Part shown: piece after piece, positions 6,870 through 14,427 of the stretch
Layout: each line of letters starts with the position of its first letter
Position numbering within the stretch: position 1 is the first letter of the stretch
Source of the DNA: CAXXOK01 sp035353615
GTDB taxonomy: Bacteria > Bacillota > Clostridia > Christensenellales > Aristaeellaceae
DNA: 45,198 nt
Reading direction: 5' to 3'
NCBI GenBank assembly: GCA_035353615.1
Contig: DAOPZY010000022.1
Coordinates: 1-45,198, forward strand
Program-made: the position numbers and the translations under genes
The notes under the pieces: generated by a model
Seen by the model: the letters and a program-made list of their open reading frames with translations, nothing else
Told to the model about the DNA's origin: nothing
The model's database searches: none

Positions 6870-8534
6870 ATGCACCGCCACACCAAACGCGCGGCCCTGA
6901 TCGTCAGCCTGCTGCTTACGCTGACGCTGCTCACAGGCTGCGGGAGGCAGAGCGAGCTGACCGCCCAGCAGGCGACAGAATCGCTCAGCGCGCTACTTTC
7001 CAAAATCAGCGTGACCACCCTGACCCCGCGGATGGATATCAGCGGCACGGATACCGTCAGCGCGGCGGAAGAACTGCCCGATATCAGCGGTTATCCACTG
7101 AGCGTAACCGGCGACGGGCAAATTGATGTGGAAATTGTGGCCTCCACCGAAAAAGCCGGCTCCGGCATGGACGGGTGGCTCAACGTGGAAGCGGAAAACT
7201 TTAACCGGCAGGGCTTTACCTATAACAACCGTCGGGTTTCCGTATCCATCCGGCCCATCGCAAGCGGGCTGGCGACCGATTACATCGCCAGCGGCACCTA
7301 CGTGCCGCCCGCGTTTTCCCCCACCAACGAGCTGTGGGCGGAAATGCTCGCCTCCAAGGGCGTAACCTGCGATTTGGTCGTGAAGCGCCTCGCCGGCAAC
7401 ACGGCGGGCATTCTGATGAGCAAAAAAGCATACGCGGATTTTACCGCCAAAAACGGCGACGTCACCTTGCCCAAAATCCTGAATGCCGTGCTGAACGGCG
7501 ATCTTCTGCTGGGCTACACCAACCCCTATGCCAGCAGCACTGGGCTGAACATCCTGACGGCCATGTTGCAGGCTTTTGACCCGGAGGATCCGCTGAGCGC
7601 CACGGCGGTCGAAAAGCTGCAGGCGTTCCAAAAGCAGGTGCCCCCGGTGGCCTACACCACCGCCCAGATGCGGGAAAGCGCCAAAAAAGGCGTGCTGGAC
7701 GCAATGATTATGGAGTATCAGGCCTACATCGTGGAGCCTACGCTCAGCGACTACGTGTTCACCCCCTTTGGCGTGCGCCATGACAGCCCCGTGTACGCCA
7801 TGGCGGGGATCACCGCGGATCAGAAAGCCGCGCTGAAACTGTTCACGGATTATTGCCTGGCCCCCGATGCCCAAAAGGAAGCAAAGCGTTACGGCTTTAA
7901 CGCGCTGGACGATTATGCCGGGCAAACCCTCAACCTTAAAGGCGCGCAGCTTTATACCGCCCAAAAGGTGTGGAAGGAAAACAAGGACGGCGGGCAGCCC
8001 GTGGTAGCGGTTTTTGTGGCCGACACCTCCGGCAGCATGGACGGCACGCCCCTCGCGGAGCTGAAAAGCTCGCTGCTCAACGCCGCCCAGTACATTGGCG
8101 AAGGGAACTACATCGGGCTTATCAGCTATGCGGACGATGTTTACATCAACTTGCCTATCGCGGAGTTTACAGGCAAGCAAGTCGCCTATTTTAACGGCGC
8201 GGTCAAGGACCTGTACGCCACCGGCAGCACGGCCACCTATGACGCGGTGCTGCAAGGCATTCAGATGCTGCTGGATCAGAAAAAGCAGCTTCCGGACGCA
8301 AAGCTGATGCTGTTTGTGCTCAGCGATGGCGCGCAAAACCGCGGATATTCGCTGGATCAGATTACCCCGGTCGTTCAGGGGCTATCCATCCCCATCCACA
8401 CCATCGGGTACGGCAGCGGCGCGGATATGACCGGTCTGGCCGCGCTGAGCGCCATCAACGAGGCCAGCAGCACCAAAGCGGATGAATCCAACGTGGTGTA
8501 TAACCTCAAGAACATTTTCAACTCCCAGATTTAA
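6870..8534 (+). CDS. Lipoprotein with substrate-binding-like and VWA (MIDAS) domains
   Basis: A 554-residue exported lipoprotein. A signal peptide ends in the lipobox LTGC (Cys about residue 25), so it should be anchored to the outer face of the membrane. Residues of about 60-370 resemble an extracellular solute-binding fold. From about residue 378 comes a von Willebrand A domain with an intact MIDAS metal site: DTSGS starting at Asp385, the Thr in GSTATYD, and the Asp in LSDGAQ. VWA domains usually mediate metal-dependent protein contacts. AAGGAGGA precedes the ATG. It follows the coiled-coil membrane gene in the same operon and is closed by a strong terminator. The ligand is unknown, and the pairing of a binding-protein-like domain with VWA is the notable feature. 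Confidence 0.85.
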   Translation: MHRHTKRAALIVSLLLTLTLLTGCGRQSELTAQQATESLSALLSKISVTTLTPRMDISGTDTVSAAEELPDISGYPLSVTGDGQIDVEIVASTEKAGSGMDGWLNVEAENFNRQGFTYNNRRVSVSIRPIASGLATDYIASGTYVPPAFSPTNELWAEMLASKGVTCDLVVKRLAGNTAGILMSKKAYADFTAKNGDVTLPKILNAVLNGDLLLGYTNPYASSTGLNILTAMLQAFDPEDPLSATAVEKLQAFQKQVPPVAYTTAQMRESAKKGVLDAMIMEYQAYIVEPTLSDYVFTPFGVRHDSPVYAMAGITADQKAALKLFTDYCLAPDAQKEAKRYGFNALDDYAGQTLNLKGAQLYTAQKVWKENKDGGQPVVAVFVADTSGSMDGTPLAELKSSLLNAAQYIGEGNYIGLISYADDVYINLPIAEFTGKQVAYFNGAVKDLYATGSTATYDAVLQGIQMLLDQKKQLPDAKLMLFVLSDGAQNRGYSLDQITPVVQGLSIPIHTIGYGSGADMTGLAALSAINEASSTKADESNVVYNLKNIFNSQI

Positions 8535-8598
8535 CGCTGCTTGCGCCGTCACCGGCGCGGTGCGGACGCCCCGGCAAGAGGTCAAAATCGCCATACAG

Positions 8599-8652
8599 AC
8601 AGGGCGGATGCGGATCAGGACCGTTCAGGGTCCAAAATCGCATCCGCCCTGT
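8599..8652. terminator. Long hairpin terminator between convergent genes
   Basis: A perfect 14-bp stem (8599-8612 with 8639-8652, ACAGGGCGGATGCG) encloses a second hairpin, GGACC/GGTCC. On the plus strand it is followed by GCTTTGCTGTTTT. It separates the VWA gene from the convergent NrdD-like gene. Confidence 0.8.
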
Positions 8653-8715
8653 GCTTTGCTGTTTTAAAGCGGGTAGCGTCCGCCCGGTTTAAGGGGCCGG
8701 GCGTGTTTACGGCGG

Positions 8716-9012
8716 TTACCGGTCCGCGAGGCCGCAGGAGGCGTTCTCCAACCCGTGTTTCACACGGTCGCGTTCCTCGGCGCGCTTGCCGTTGTTAAAC
8801 CGGTCCAGCGTGCCTACCAGATAACCGGTGATGCGCCGGATACGCTGAAAGGGCTGTAACCCGAAATCATACCGCAATTCCACTTCATCGCCGTCCACCC
8901 GCACGTCGATCGCTTTCGGCTCCCTGCCAAACTTGTGAATCGCGCGCTCAATGTAGGCGTTCTTCTCCGTTTCCTCCAATATGCCGCCCGTTACGTTTAC
9001 TGTGCATGCCAT
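8716..9012 (-). CDS. Stand-alone NrdD-like (anaerobic ribonucleotide reductase C-terminal) small protein
   Basis: A 98-residue protein. Its C-terminal half, with RRITGYLVG, FNNGKRAEE and RDRVKH, resembles the end of class III ribonucleotide reductase NrdD, where the glycyl radical sits in R-V-x-G-Y-L and is followed by a RVKH motif. The N-terminal half (residues 1-55) is a small domain predicted to be beta-rich. Similar short proteins occur in Clostridia annotated as anaerobic ribonucleoside-triphosphate reductase, but the catalytic barrel is missing, so it cannot be a reductase alone. The Gly in ITGYL could be a radical or repair site as in GrcA (inference). The ATG at 9012 is chosen because GGAAAGGA precedes it. 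No nrdD or nrdG is nearby. Confidence 0.75.
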   Translation of the reverse strand: MACTVNVTGGILEETEKNAYIERAIHKFGREPKAIDVRVDGDEVELRYDFGLQPFQRIRRITGYLVGTLDRFNNGKRAEERDRVKHGLENASCGLADR

Positions 9013-9516
9013 CGTAATCCGCTTCCTTTCCTGTGTTCGGTAAGGGTGGTATACCCGCGCGCGGGCGGCTGTAAACCGTTCACGCGGCATCCGTTTAAGT
9101 TTTTGGACGCGGCCGAAACAAACCGCCGCCGGGGCTATCCCTGTGGAACCTTACGGATGGCTTGCGGCCACACATTACCACGGACAGGGAAGCGACATGC
9201 TCACCGTTGCCGTCCACGTTGCCCAAACGGAGAATGAACTTGCATTTGCAGGTTACTTTGCAAAAAAACAGGGATATTCATACTTGTAACAGCCCACGGA
9301 GTTTGAAATACCGAAAACGATGTAGATGGAGCCGTATCCGGCGTACATTTTCAGAGTGCCTGTGCTGCAACCCCTTGATATAAACCCTTTGCGGACCATC
9401 AGGGGTGCCTGATCCGCCCCGGGAAAAATACTCAGCCGCAGGCCCGGTATGTAACTAACCATGTAACCCTTGTGCGATATACTGTGCATGTAAAACAAAG
9501 AAATGGAGGAGCAGGT
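9013..9516. other. Gene-free, lower-GC stretch between divergent genes
   Basis: About 500 bp without a supported gene. Bases 9240-9500 are visibly more AT-rich than their surroundings. A TATACT at 9477-9482 could be a -10 for the gene at 9517, though its -35 is poor. An 81-codon minus-strand frame here is discussed among the rejected items. Confidence 0.4.
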
Positions 9517-10218
9517 ATGAAGAACACGAAATGGATTGCGCTGGCAACGGCCATCCTGCTTTCCTTCAGCCTTATCAGCGTATCCTTTGCGGAAGACGTC
9601 GCCCCGGCTGAGGCGCTTACGAATTTGAATCAGGACGCGGAAGTGGCTCAGACCACCGAAGCCCCCGAAATCGTACCCTCCGCGTCGGCGGCCGAAGTTT
9701 CGGCTCAGCCCGAGGAAACAGCACAGGCTGAGGTTGACTCACAGGAAAAAAACACTGAACCCAGCACCGAAATCGTTGTAGACGAAACCGCTCAACCGGA
9801 ACAGACTGAAACGTCGCAGACCGAACCGACTCCGGCCGTGAGCGAAGAACCCGACGCGACCCAAGCCCCGGAAGCGACCGATACGCCCGATGCAACCGAA
9901 GCGCCGGCTGTCACCGACGAACCCGCTGCGACTGAAACCCCCGCCGATGTAACCGCCGCTCCTGAAACGGAAGCTCCTGCGGTGCGCAGCGTAGAAATCC
10001 ACATGGACATTCCCCAGAACCTCAAGATGGGGGATACCGTGACGCTGACCGCCACCCTGATCGGCTACGAAGGCGTGAATGTGTCCCTGCAATGGCAGTA
10101 CACCAAAGACGGCAAAACGTGGACGGACGCGAAAGGCGCCAACAGCCTGACGTATGCCTTCCAAGTAAACGATGAAACCGCCTCGACTGCGTGGCGCTTG
10201 GCAGTAACGGTGCTGTAA
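9517..10218 (+). CDS. Secreted Thr/Pro/Glu-rich protein with C-terminal Ig-like domain
   Basis: A 233-residue exported protein. A signal peptide (residues 1-25, cleavage after VSFA) is followed by about 125 residues of acidic, low-complexity sequence built from repeats of the type DATxAPxATDxPxATE. This is likely an extended, possibly glycosylated stalk. The last 80 residues (starting at VRSVEIHMD) look like an immunoglobulin-like beta sandwich with a conserved LQWQYTKDGKTWTD core, common in clostridial surface proteins. No LPxTG, choline-binding or SLH anchor is present, so it may be secreted or truncated relative to longer relatives. GGAGGA lies before the ATG at 9517, and a terminator follows. 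Function unknown. Confidence 0.8.
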   Translation: MKNTKWIALATAILLSFSLISVSFAEDVAPAEALTNLNQDAEVAQTTEAPEIVPSASAAEVSAQPEETAQAEVDSQEKNTEPSTEIVVDETAQPEQTETSQTEPTPAVSEEPDATQAPEATDTPDATEAPAVTDEPAATETPADVTAAPETEAPAVRSVEIHMDIPQNLKMGDTVTLTATLIGYEGVNVSLQWQYTKDGKTWTDAKGANSLTYAFQVNDETASTAWRLAVTVL

Positions 10219-10244
10219 ACCATCAATCCAAAACGTAAAAATAA

Positions 10245-10278
10245 CCCCGCCGCTTGCATGCGCGCGGGGTTTTGTTTT
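10245..10278 (+). terminator. Intrinsic terminator of the Ig-like protein gene
   Basis: CCCCGC pairs with GCGGGG, with additional GC pairs inside, followed by TTTTGTTTTG. It lies 27 bp after the stop codon. Confidence 0.8.
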
Positions 10279-10339
10279 GTCTGTGGGCGAGGGCCTGCAA
10301 GCGGATCGGGTGGCAGCCATCCGCAGGAAACGCGGCTCT

Positions 10340-10905
10340 CGAAGGAAGCGTGGTTTTGCCTGACTTCGCTCGCCTGATCGCCCTTTGGGTTAAGAGTGTT
10401 GGTCAGCTTACAGGGTAACCCAAAGGTACGGGAAGCGATTCCCTCGCCTTTCCTGAGGGTTCAGCCTGCCATAAAACCCTTACGTCACAGGCGCGCGCCC
10501 GCCTCGTGTCCTGCGGACTGTTCGCTCGCCACAGGGTGTCGAAAAACTCTTACCGCAGCAAAAAGGGGCTTGGGCGCAACCCTTGTGGGGTGCATCGGCG
10601 TCGCCCCTTGCCTGCCGGAGGCACTCCTCAACACATTCGGGCATGCGCAACGAATGCCACTGGCGCCATGTGGTACGGGTGACGGGTTCCCTGCGGCGCA
10701 ACACAGAAAGAGAGCAAGGAGAGCCTGTGCCCGCCTTGCTTGCGTAATGGCTATGCCGCTCGCCTCATGCCGCACGGGCTGTTCGCAGGCTTGTGAGTGA
10801 GTCGCTGCGACGCATGGTTTGAGTTTCGCCCCAAACGCCAGCAAGGGTTACGCCGTTCGAACCTGACCAGCGCTTTCGCCCTTGACCCGGTTTTGCTGCA
10901 TCGAC
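10340..10905. repeat. Cluster of decayed copies of the dispersed 189-bp repeat
   Basis: The stretch 10755-10905 aligns by eye along its whole length with the intact copy at 21722-21870: CTCGCCTCAT, CGGGCTGTTCG, GAGTCGCTGCGACG, GTTTCGCCCCAAACGCC, AAGGGTT, GAACCTGAC and CTTTCGCCCTTGACCCGGTT appear in the same order with many substitutions. Two more partial, further decayed starts are visible near 10355 and 10490 (CCTGCGGACTGTTCGCTCGCC). No gene is supported in 10281-10920. It looks like an older expansion of the repeat, now eroding. Confidence 0.6.
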
Positions 10906-10923
10906 GGTTTTCTCAACGATTGA

Positions 10924-10953
10924 AACGGCGCGGGAATCTCTCCCCGCGCCGTT
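10924..10953 (-). terminator. Terminator downstream of the DUF5666-like gene
   Basis: A perfect 11-bp stem AACGGCGCGGG/CCCGCGCCGTT with an 8-nt loop. On the minus strand it is followed by TCAATCG, a weak tail. It lies 63 bp past the stop of the minus-strand gene. Confidence 0.6.
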
Positions 10954-11016
10954 ATCCATATTTCACAATTTGCTGTTAAGCTCCGCGTGCGCCCTTCGCT
11001 GACCCTTTCCAAGGGA

Positions 11017-11667
11017 TCAGGTGCCGCTGGCGGTGCTGTCCGTGGAGGCGGCGGTGCTGTCCGCGGCCGGCTGGCTCTGATCCGCCTCGATAGCCGTCGC
11101 GGTGTAACCGCTGGTTTCATCGCCGGTTGCCTGAACGCTGATCATCATGCCCACGGTCAGGTCGCTAAAGGTGATGGCAGTGTTGCTGCCACGCAGCGTA
11201 TAGGTCGTGGCATCGGTCACGGTAATCGTCACGCTCTTTGATTCGCCGCCGGGCGCGCCGCCGCCCTGTTGCCCGTTTCCGCCCTGCGGAGCGTTACCGC
11301 CCTGCTGGCCGTTGCCGCCCTATTGGCCGTTGCCACCCTGTTGGCCGTTGCCACCCTGTTGGCCGTTACCACCCTGTGGCGGCGTGCCGGAAGGCTGGCC
11401 GCCCTGCTGGCTGTTGTCGCCGGAAGGCGCGGCGCCGTTCTGGGGTTGCGCTCCGCCGCCGGTCGTGATGGTAAGGGTGTTATCGCCAATGGCGGTAATC
11501 TGCCCCATCAGGCCCGGATTGCCGCTGGGCTGGCTGCCGTTCTGGTCCGGCGCCTGGGTTGCGCTCGTCGTAGCGTCCGCCGTTGTCGAAGCAGTTTCCG
11601 CAAGGGACACGCCCACTGCCGCAATGAGTACCATGGTTGCCAAAAGAATCGCAAATCCACGTTTCAT
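11017..11667 (-). pseudogene. Secreted DUF5666-like protein, interrupted by one in-frame TAG
   Basis: The frame runs 217 codons from ATG 11667 (AGGAGG 8 nt upstream) to TGA 11017, with a single TAG at 11322-11320. The product has a signal peptide (MKRGFAILLATMVL to SLAE), then GLMGQITAIGDNTLTITTG, a Gly/Gln/Asn repeat region, and VTITVTDATTYTL to SDLTVGMMISVQATG. This layout resembles DUF5666 OB-fold domains split by a low-complexity insert. The TAG stands where neighbouring 18-bp repeat units read CAG, so a single C-to-T change explains it. Both sides of the stop stay in frame and keep protein-like sequence, so the lesion is recent, a sequencing error, or read through. TAG is a normal stop elsewhere in the window. 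Function unknown. Confidence 0.7.
11306..11377 (-). repeat. 18-bp coding minisatellite (four units)
   Basis: Four 18-bp units starting at 11306, 11324, 11342 and 11360 encode NGQQGG repeats in the minus-strand gene. The unit boundary at 11320-11322 carries the CAG-to-TAG change. Such arrays expand and contract by slippage. Confidence 0.75.
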
Positions 11668-11873
11668 GGTTATTCCTCCTGTTCTTCCTGAGAACGGGGT
11701 CATGATAACGCGCCTGTGTGGTGTTTGTGTGACGGATATAGGGAAGTATGTGGAAAATTGTGATCTGTTTGTAATGTTTTTGTAATATATTAGTTTTCCA
11801 TCCGGATCGCCCCTCAACACCGGCTCACAAAGCACCGGTTCTTCGCACCAGCCCGAACATTCCTGTTTTTTAC

Positions 11874-11902
11874 TTGCATAATGGGCGCTTTTTTGGTATG
11901 CT
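11874..11902 (+). promoter_or_regulatory. Promoter of xpt
   Basis: TTGCAT (11874-11879), a 17-bp spacer and TATGCT (11897-11902). The start codon follows only 32 bp later, so there is no room for a purine riboswitch. Confidence 0.6.
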
Positions 11903-11933
11903 AAGCGTTATCCGAATGGAATGGGGGAAGCGT

Positions 11934-12527
11934 ATGAAAGAGCTTCGAGAGGCGATTCTCAAACAGGGTTTCGGCATCGGCCACGATATCGTCAAGGTGG
12001 ACATGTTCCTCAATCACCGGCTGGATATCGCGCTGCTGACCAATATTGGGCAAGCGTTTTACGAGGCGTTTCAGGATGAACCTGTCGATATGATCCTGAC
12101 CATCGAAGCCAGCGGCATTGCGGCGGCCATCACCACCGCGCAGGCTTTCGGCAACCTGCCGGTCATCTTTGCCAAAAAGAGCAGAACCACCAGCACCTTG
12201 AGCAGCGATGTTTACGAGGCGAAGGTGTACAGCTTTACCCACAAGAGCGAAAACTTCATCCGCATCGCTAAAAACTATCTGCCCAAAGGCTCCAATGTGC
12301 TGATTATCGACGATTTTTTAGCAAACGGCGAGGCGGCCGAGGGTCTGGCGGAGATTGTGCGGCAAGCCGGCGCGCATGTGGCGGGCATCGGCGTGTGCAT
12401 TGAGAAGGGCTTTCAGGCCGGAGGCCAGAAACTGCGCAACGAGGGCTACCGGGTTGTGTCGCTGGCCACGGTGACCGGCATTGAAAACGGTCGGTTGCAG
12501 CTTGCCGATGCCGACGACGCGGATTGA
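11934..12527 (+). CDS. xpt: Xanthine phosphoribosyltransferase
   Basis: Converts xanthine and PRPP to XMP in purine salvage, in the cytoplasm. The 197-residue length fits the family (about 190). Conserved features are MKELREAI and GFGIGHDIVKVDMFLNHR at the N-terminus, the family stretch IEASGIAAA (58-65), and the PRPP-binding loop VLIIDDFLANGEA (122-134). I choose ATG 11934, since GGGGGAAG precedes it and Xpt proteins begin MxxL. Unlike xpt of Bacillus subtilis it has no pbuX permease partner and no space for a guanine riboswitch. The -35 box of the next promoter overlaps its stop codon. Confidence 0.94.
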   Translation: MKELREAILKQGFGIGHDIVKVDMFLNHRLDIALLTNIGQAFYEAFQDEPVDMILTIEASGIAAAITTAQAFGNLPVIFAKKSRTTSTLSSDVYEAKVYSFTHKSENFIRIAKNYLPKGSNVLIIDDFLANGEAAEGLAEIVRQAGAHVAGIGVCIEKGFQAGGQKLRNEGYRVVSLATVTGIENGRLQLADADDAD

Positions 12528-12552
12528 CACTCTGCCCGCCGCATGGTAAAAT
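12524..12552 (+). promoter_or_regulatory. Promoter of the ABC-F gene, overlapping the end of xpt
   Basis: TTGACA at 12524-12529 covers the xpt stop codon. A 17-bp spacer and TAAAAT at 12547-12552 follow. Transcription starting near 12559 gives a leader of about 198 nt before the ABC-F start. Confidence 0.8.
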
Positions 12553-12558
12553 AAAGCG

Positions 12559-12756
12559 TACCAAACAAATTTTGAATGAAACGGAGCTGAAAGGATGCGC
12601 CAATAACCCTGCCAACCCTTTACCGATAGGGGCCAAAACCCGCGCGCTTAAACGCGACGGTGGGTTTTGTGTTGGCAGGAAAGCGCAGCCGAAAGGCTCT
12701 GTTTTTATTTGCGTTTTTTTGCCGTCTGCCCCAAACCTGACGGAGGCGATGGAACC
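12559..12756 (+). promoter_or_regulatory. Probable transcription attenuator in the ABC-F leader
   Basis: The leader holds a three-codon reading frame (12595-12606, with a GGAGCTGAAAGG site). It is followed directly by a large stem, CCTGCCAAC (12608-12616) with GTTGGCAGG (12671-12679), enclosing AAAACCC (12635-12641) with GGGTTTT (12662-12668). Then comes a small hairpin, AGCC-GAAA-GGCT, followed by TTTTTATTT (12700-12710). This order (short peptide, competing stems, terminator) matches antibiotic-responsive leaders known for vmlR and lsa-type ABC-F genes, in which a stalled ribosome prevents termination. The mechanism here is inferred from layout only. Confidence 0.6.
12595..12606 (+). CDS. 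Leader peptide Met-Arg-Gln (putative)
   Basis: ATG CGC CAA TAA with a purine-rich binding site immediately upstream. The stop codon ends 1 nt before the 5' arm of the large leader stem, so a ribosome paused here would cover that arm. Such a short frame could also occur by chance. Confidence 0.35.
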   Translation: MRQ

Positions 12757-14253
12757 ATGGCGTTAATTCAACTGACAAAACTCTCGTTCACCTATGAAGG
12801 CAGTTACGATCCTGTGTTTACCGACCTGACCTGCCAGCTTGACACCGGTTGGCGGCTGGGGCTGATTGGCCGCAACGGCCGGGGCAAAACCACGCTGCTG
12901 CGGCTTCTGGCCGGGGAGCTGATCCCGCAGGGCACGGTGCAGATGCCGCTAACCCCCGCGCTGTTTCCTTTCCCGGTATTGGATCAGGATCTAACGGCCC
13001 TTGGCGTGCTGTGCGCCTGCGCGCCAAACGCGCCGGAATGGCGGCTCAGGCTCGAAACCAACGGGCTGAACCTGCCGGAGGCTGTGCTTTTACAGCCCTA
13101 CCGCACGCTCAGCCGTGGAGAGCAGACCAAGCTGATGCTCGCGGCGCTTTTCGCGCGCGACGATACCTATCCCCTGATTGACGAGCCTACCAACCACCTC
13201 GACTTGCGCGGCCGCGATCAGGTGGCCGATTATCTGGCAAAAAAGGACGGCTTTCTGCTGGTGAGCCACGACCGGGCGTTTCTCAACCGGTGTATCGATC
13301 ACACCCTGTCCATCAACCGCTCGACGGTCGCGGTGCAGCGGGGCAATTTTGACACATGGGAAACCGAGCTGGAACGTAAAAACAGCGGCGAGCAGGCCCG
13401 CAATGAACAGATTCGCAAAGACATTACCCGCATGACCGAGAGCGCCCGCCGGCAGGCGGAGTGGAGCCGTAAAACCGAGCAGGGGAAATATCACGTGCAA
13501 AGCAGCGATGTCGCCGTGGCGGATCGCGGCTACATCGGCGCGCGTTCCGCCGCCATGATGAAACGCTCGCTGCACACTCAGGCCCGCATTGAGCAGAATA
13601 TTGAGGAAAAGAAAGCGCTGCTGCGGGATTTTGAACCTGTGGGCGAGCTGAAGCTGACCCCGCTTGCGCACCCCAAGCGCCGGTTGCTCGAGCTGCGTGA
13701 TGTAAACGTACGTTACGGCGAGCGCACCGTGTGCCGGGGGATCACGTTTGCGTTGGAACAAGGCGAAAGGGTTGCCCTGACCGGTCGTAATGGGGCGGGT
13801 AAAAGCAGCCTGCTCAAAGCTGTCTGCGGCCTGTCGGACGCGCTTTACGGCTATGTAAGCCTCGCCCCGGGCCTGGTGGTCAGCTATGTGCCCCAATCAT
13901 CCGAAGGGTTGTGCGGCAGCCTGCGCGATTGGATTGCCGAACGCGGCGTAGACGAAACGCTGTTCAAGGCGATCCTTCGCAACATGGATTTTGGCCGCCA
14001 GCAATTTGACAAAGCCGTGGAGCAGTACAGCGAAGGGCAAAAGAAAAAACTTCTACTGGCCCGCAGCCTGTGCGAGCGCGCCCACCTGTATGTGTGGGAC
14101 GAACCGCTGAATTACATCGACGTGTTCAGCCGCATGCAACTGGAAGCGCTCATCCTGTCCGCAAAACCTACGCTTTTGATTGTGGAGCACGATCGCGCCT
14201 TTCTGGAAAGGGTTTGCACCCGCACGGTGGATCTGGACGCGTTCGGCGGCTGA
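12757..14253 (+). CDS. Lsa-type ABC-F ribosomal protection protein
   Basis: ABC-F proteins have two ATPase domains and no membrane part. The antibiotic-resistance branch binds the ribosomal E site and displaces drugs. This 498-residue protein has Walker A GRNGRGKTT (38-46), signature LSRGEQTK (about 118), DEPTNHLD (about 142), a long interdomain linker (about 190-310), a second Walker A GRNGAGKSS (about 343), signature YSEGQKKK (about 424) and VWDEPLNYIDVF. The segments GLIGRNGRGKTTLLRLL, IGARSAAMMKRS and WDEPLNY are close to what I recall of Lsa(A), so lincosamide, pleuromutilin or streptogramin A protection is plausible but unproven. I choose ATG 12757 (GGAGG at 12742) because the domain starts there. 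Expression is probably controlled by the attenuator. Confidence 0.88.
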   Translation: MALIQLTKLSFTYEGSYDPVFTDLTCQLDTGWRLGLIGRNGRGKTTLLRLLAGELIPQGTVQMPLTPALFPFPVLDQDLTALGVLCACAPNAPEWRLRLETNGLNLPEAVLLQPYRTLSRGEQTKLMLAALFARDDTYPLIDEPTNHLDLRGRDQVADYLAKKDGFLLVSHDRAFLNRCIDHTLSINRSTVAVQRGNFDTWETELERKNSGEQARNEQIRKDITRMTESARRQAEWSRKTEQGKYHVQSSDVAVADRGYIGARSAAMMKRSLHTQARIEQNIEEKKALLRDFEPVGELKLTPLAHPKRRLLELRDVNVRYGERTVCRGITFALEQGERVALTGRNGAGKSSLLKAVCGLSDALYGYVSLAPGLVVSYVPQSSEGLCGSLRDWIAERGVDETLFKAILRNMDFGRQQFDKAVEQYSEGQKKKLLLARSLCERAHLYVWDEPLNYIDVFSRMQLEALILSAKPTLLIVEHDRAFLERVCTRTVDLDAFGG

Positions 14254-14318
14254 TACCCCAAAAACCGGCGCAAACCTGCGCGGGGCGCGTTTCGAAGGCG
14301 GGCGCGCCCCTTCCCGGC

Positions 14319-14347
14319 TTGATGTTTGCCTGCCGGTATGGTACAAT
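14319..14347 (+). promoter_or_regulatory. Promoter of the GH94 gene
   Basis: TTGATG (14319-14324), a 17-bp spacer and TACAAT (14342-14347), about 80 bp before the ATG. Confidence 0.7.
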
Positions 14348-14427
14348 GGCCGCAATGGTACGGAGGTACAAGGGAGTATGCCGTTCAAAATCTAAAACGT
14401 TTTCGTTCAACCGAAGGAGGAGTCCCC

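Noticed and set aside
6993..8336. 447-codon minus-strand frame opposite the VWA lipoprotein
   Set aside because: It is the antisense shadow of a gene with clear domains and signal peptide. It has a His/Gly-rich product and no ribosome binding site.
9253..9498. 81-codon minus-strand frame with an aromatic-rich product (KMYAGYGSIYIVFG)
   Set aside because: Its start lies inside the control region of the divergent gene, no binding site precedes it and no family is recognised. The lower GC of this stretch is still odd, and a gene remnant cannot be excluded.
11017..11667. Amber codon recoding (TAG read as glutamine) in this organism
   Set aside because: TAG is the natural, well-placed stop of the SAM hydrolase gene (21911), ecfT (24108) and uvrC (32572), so it cannot be a general sense codon.
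11207..11785. Plus-strand Pro/Cys/Trp-rich frame opposite the DUF5666-like gene
   Set aside because: It is the mirror of the Gly/Gln/Asn repeats. The minus strand has signal peptide, binding site and domain sequence.
11903..11933. Purine riboswitch upstream of xpt
   Set aside because: Only about 25 nt of leader fit between the predicted transcription start and the ATG, far too short for the aptamer.
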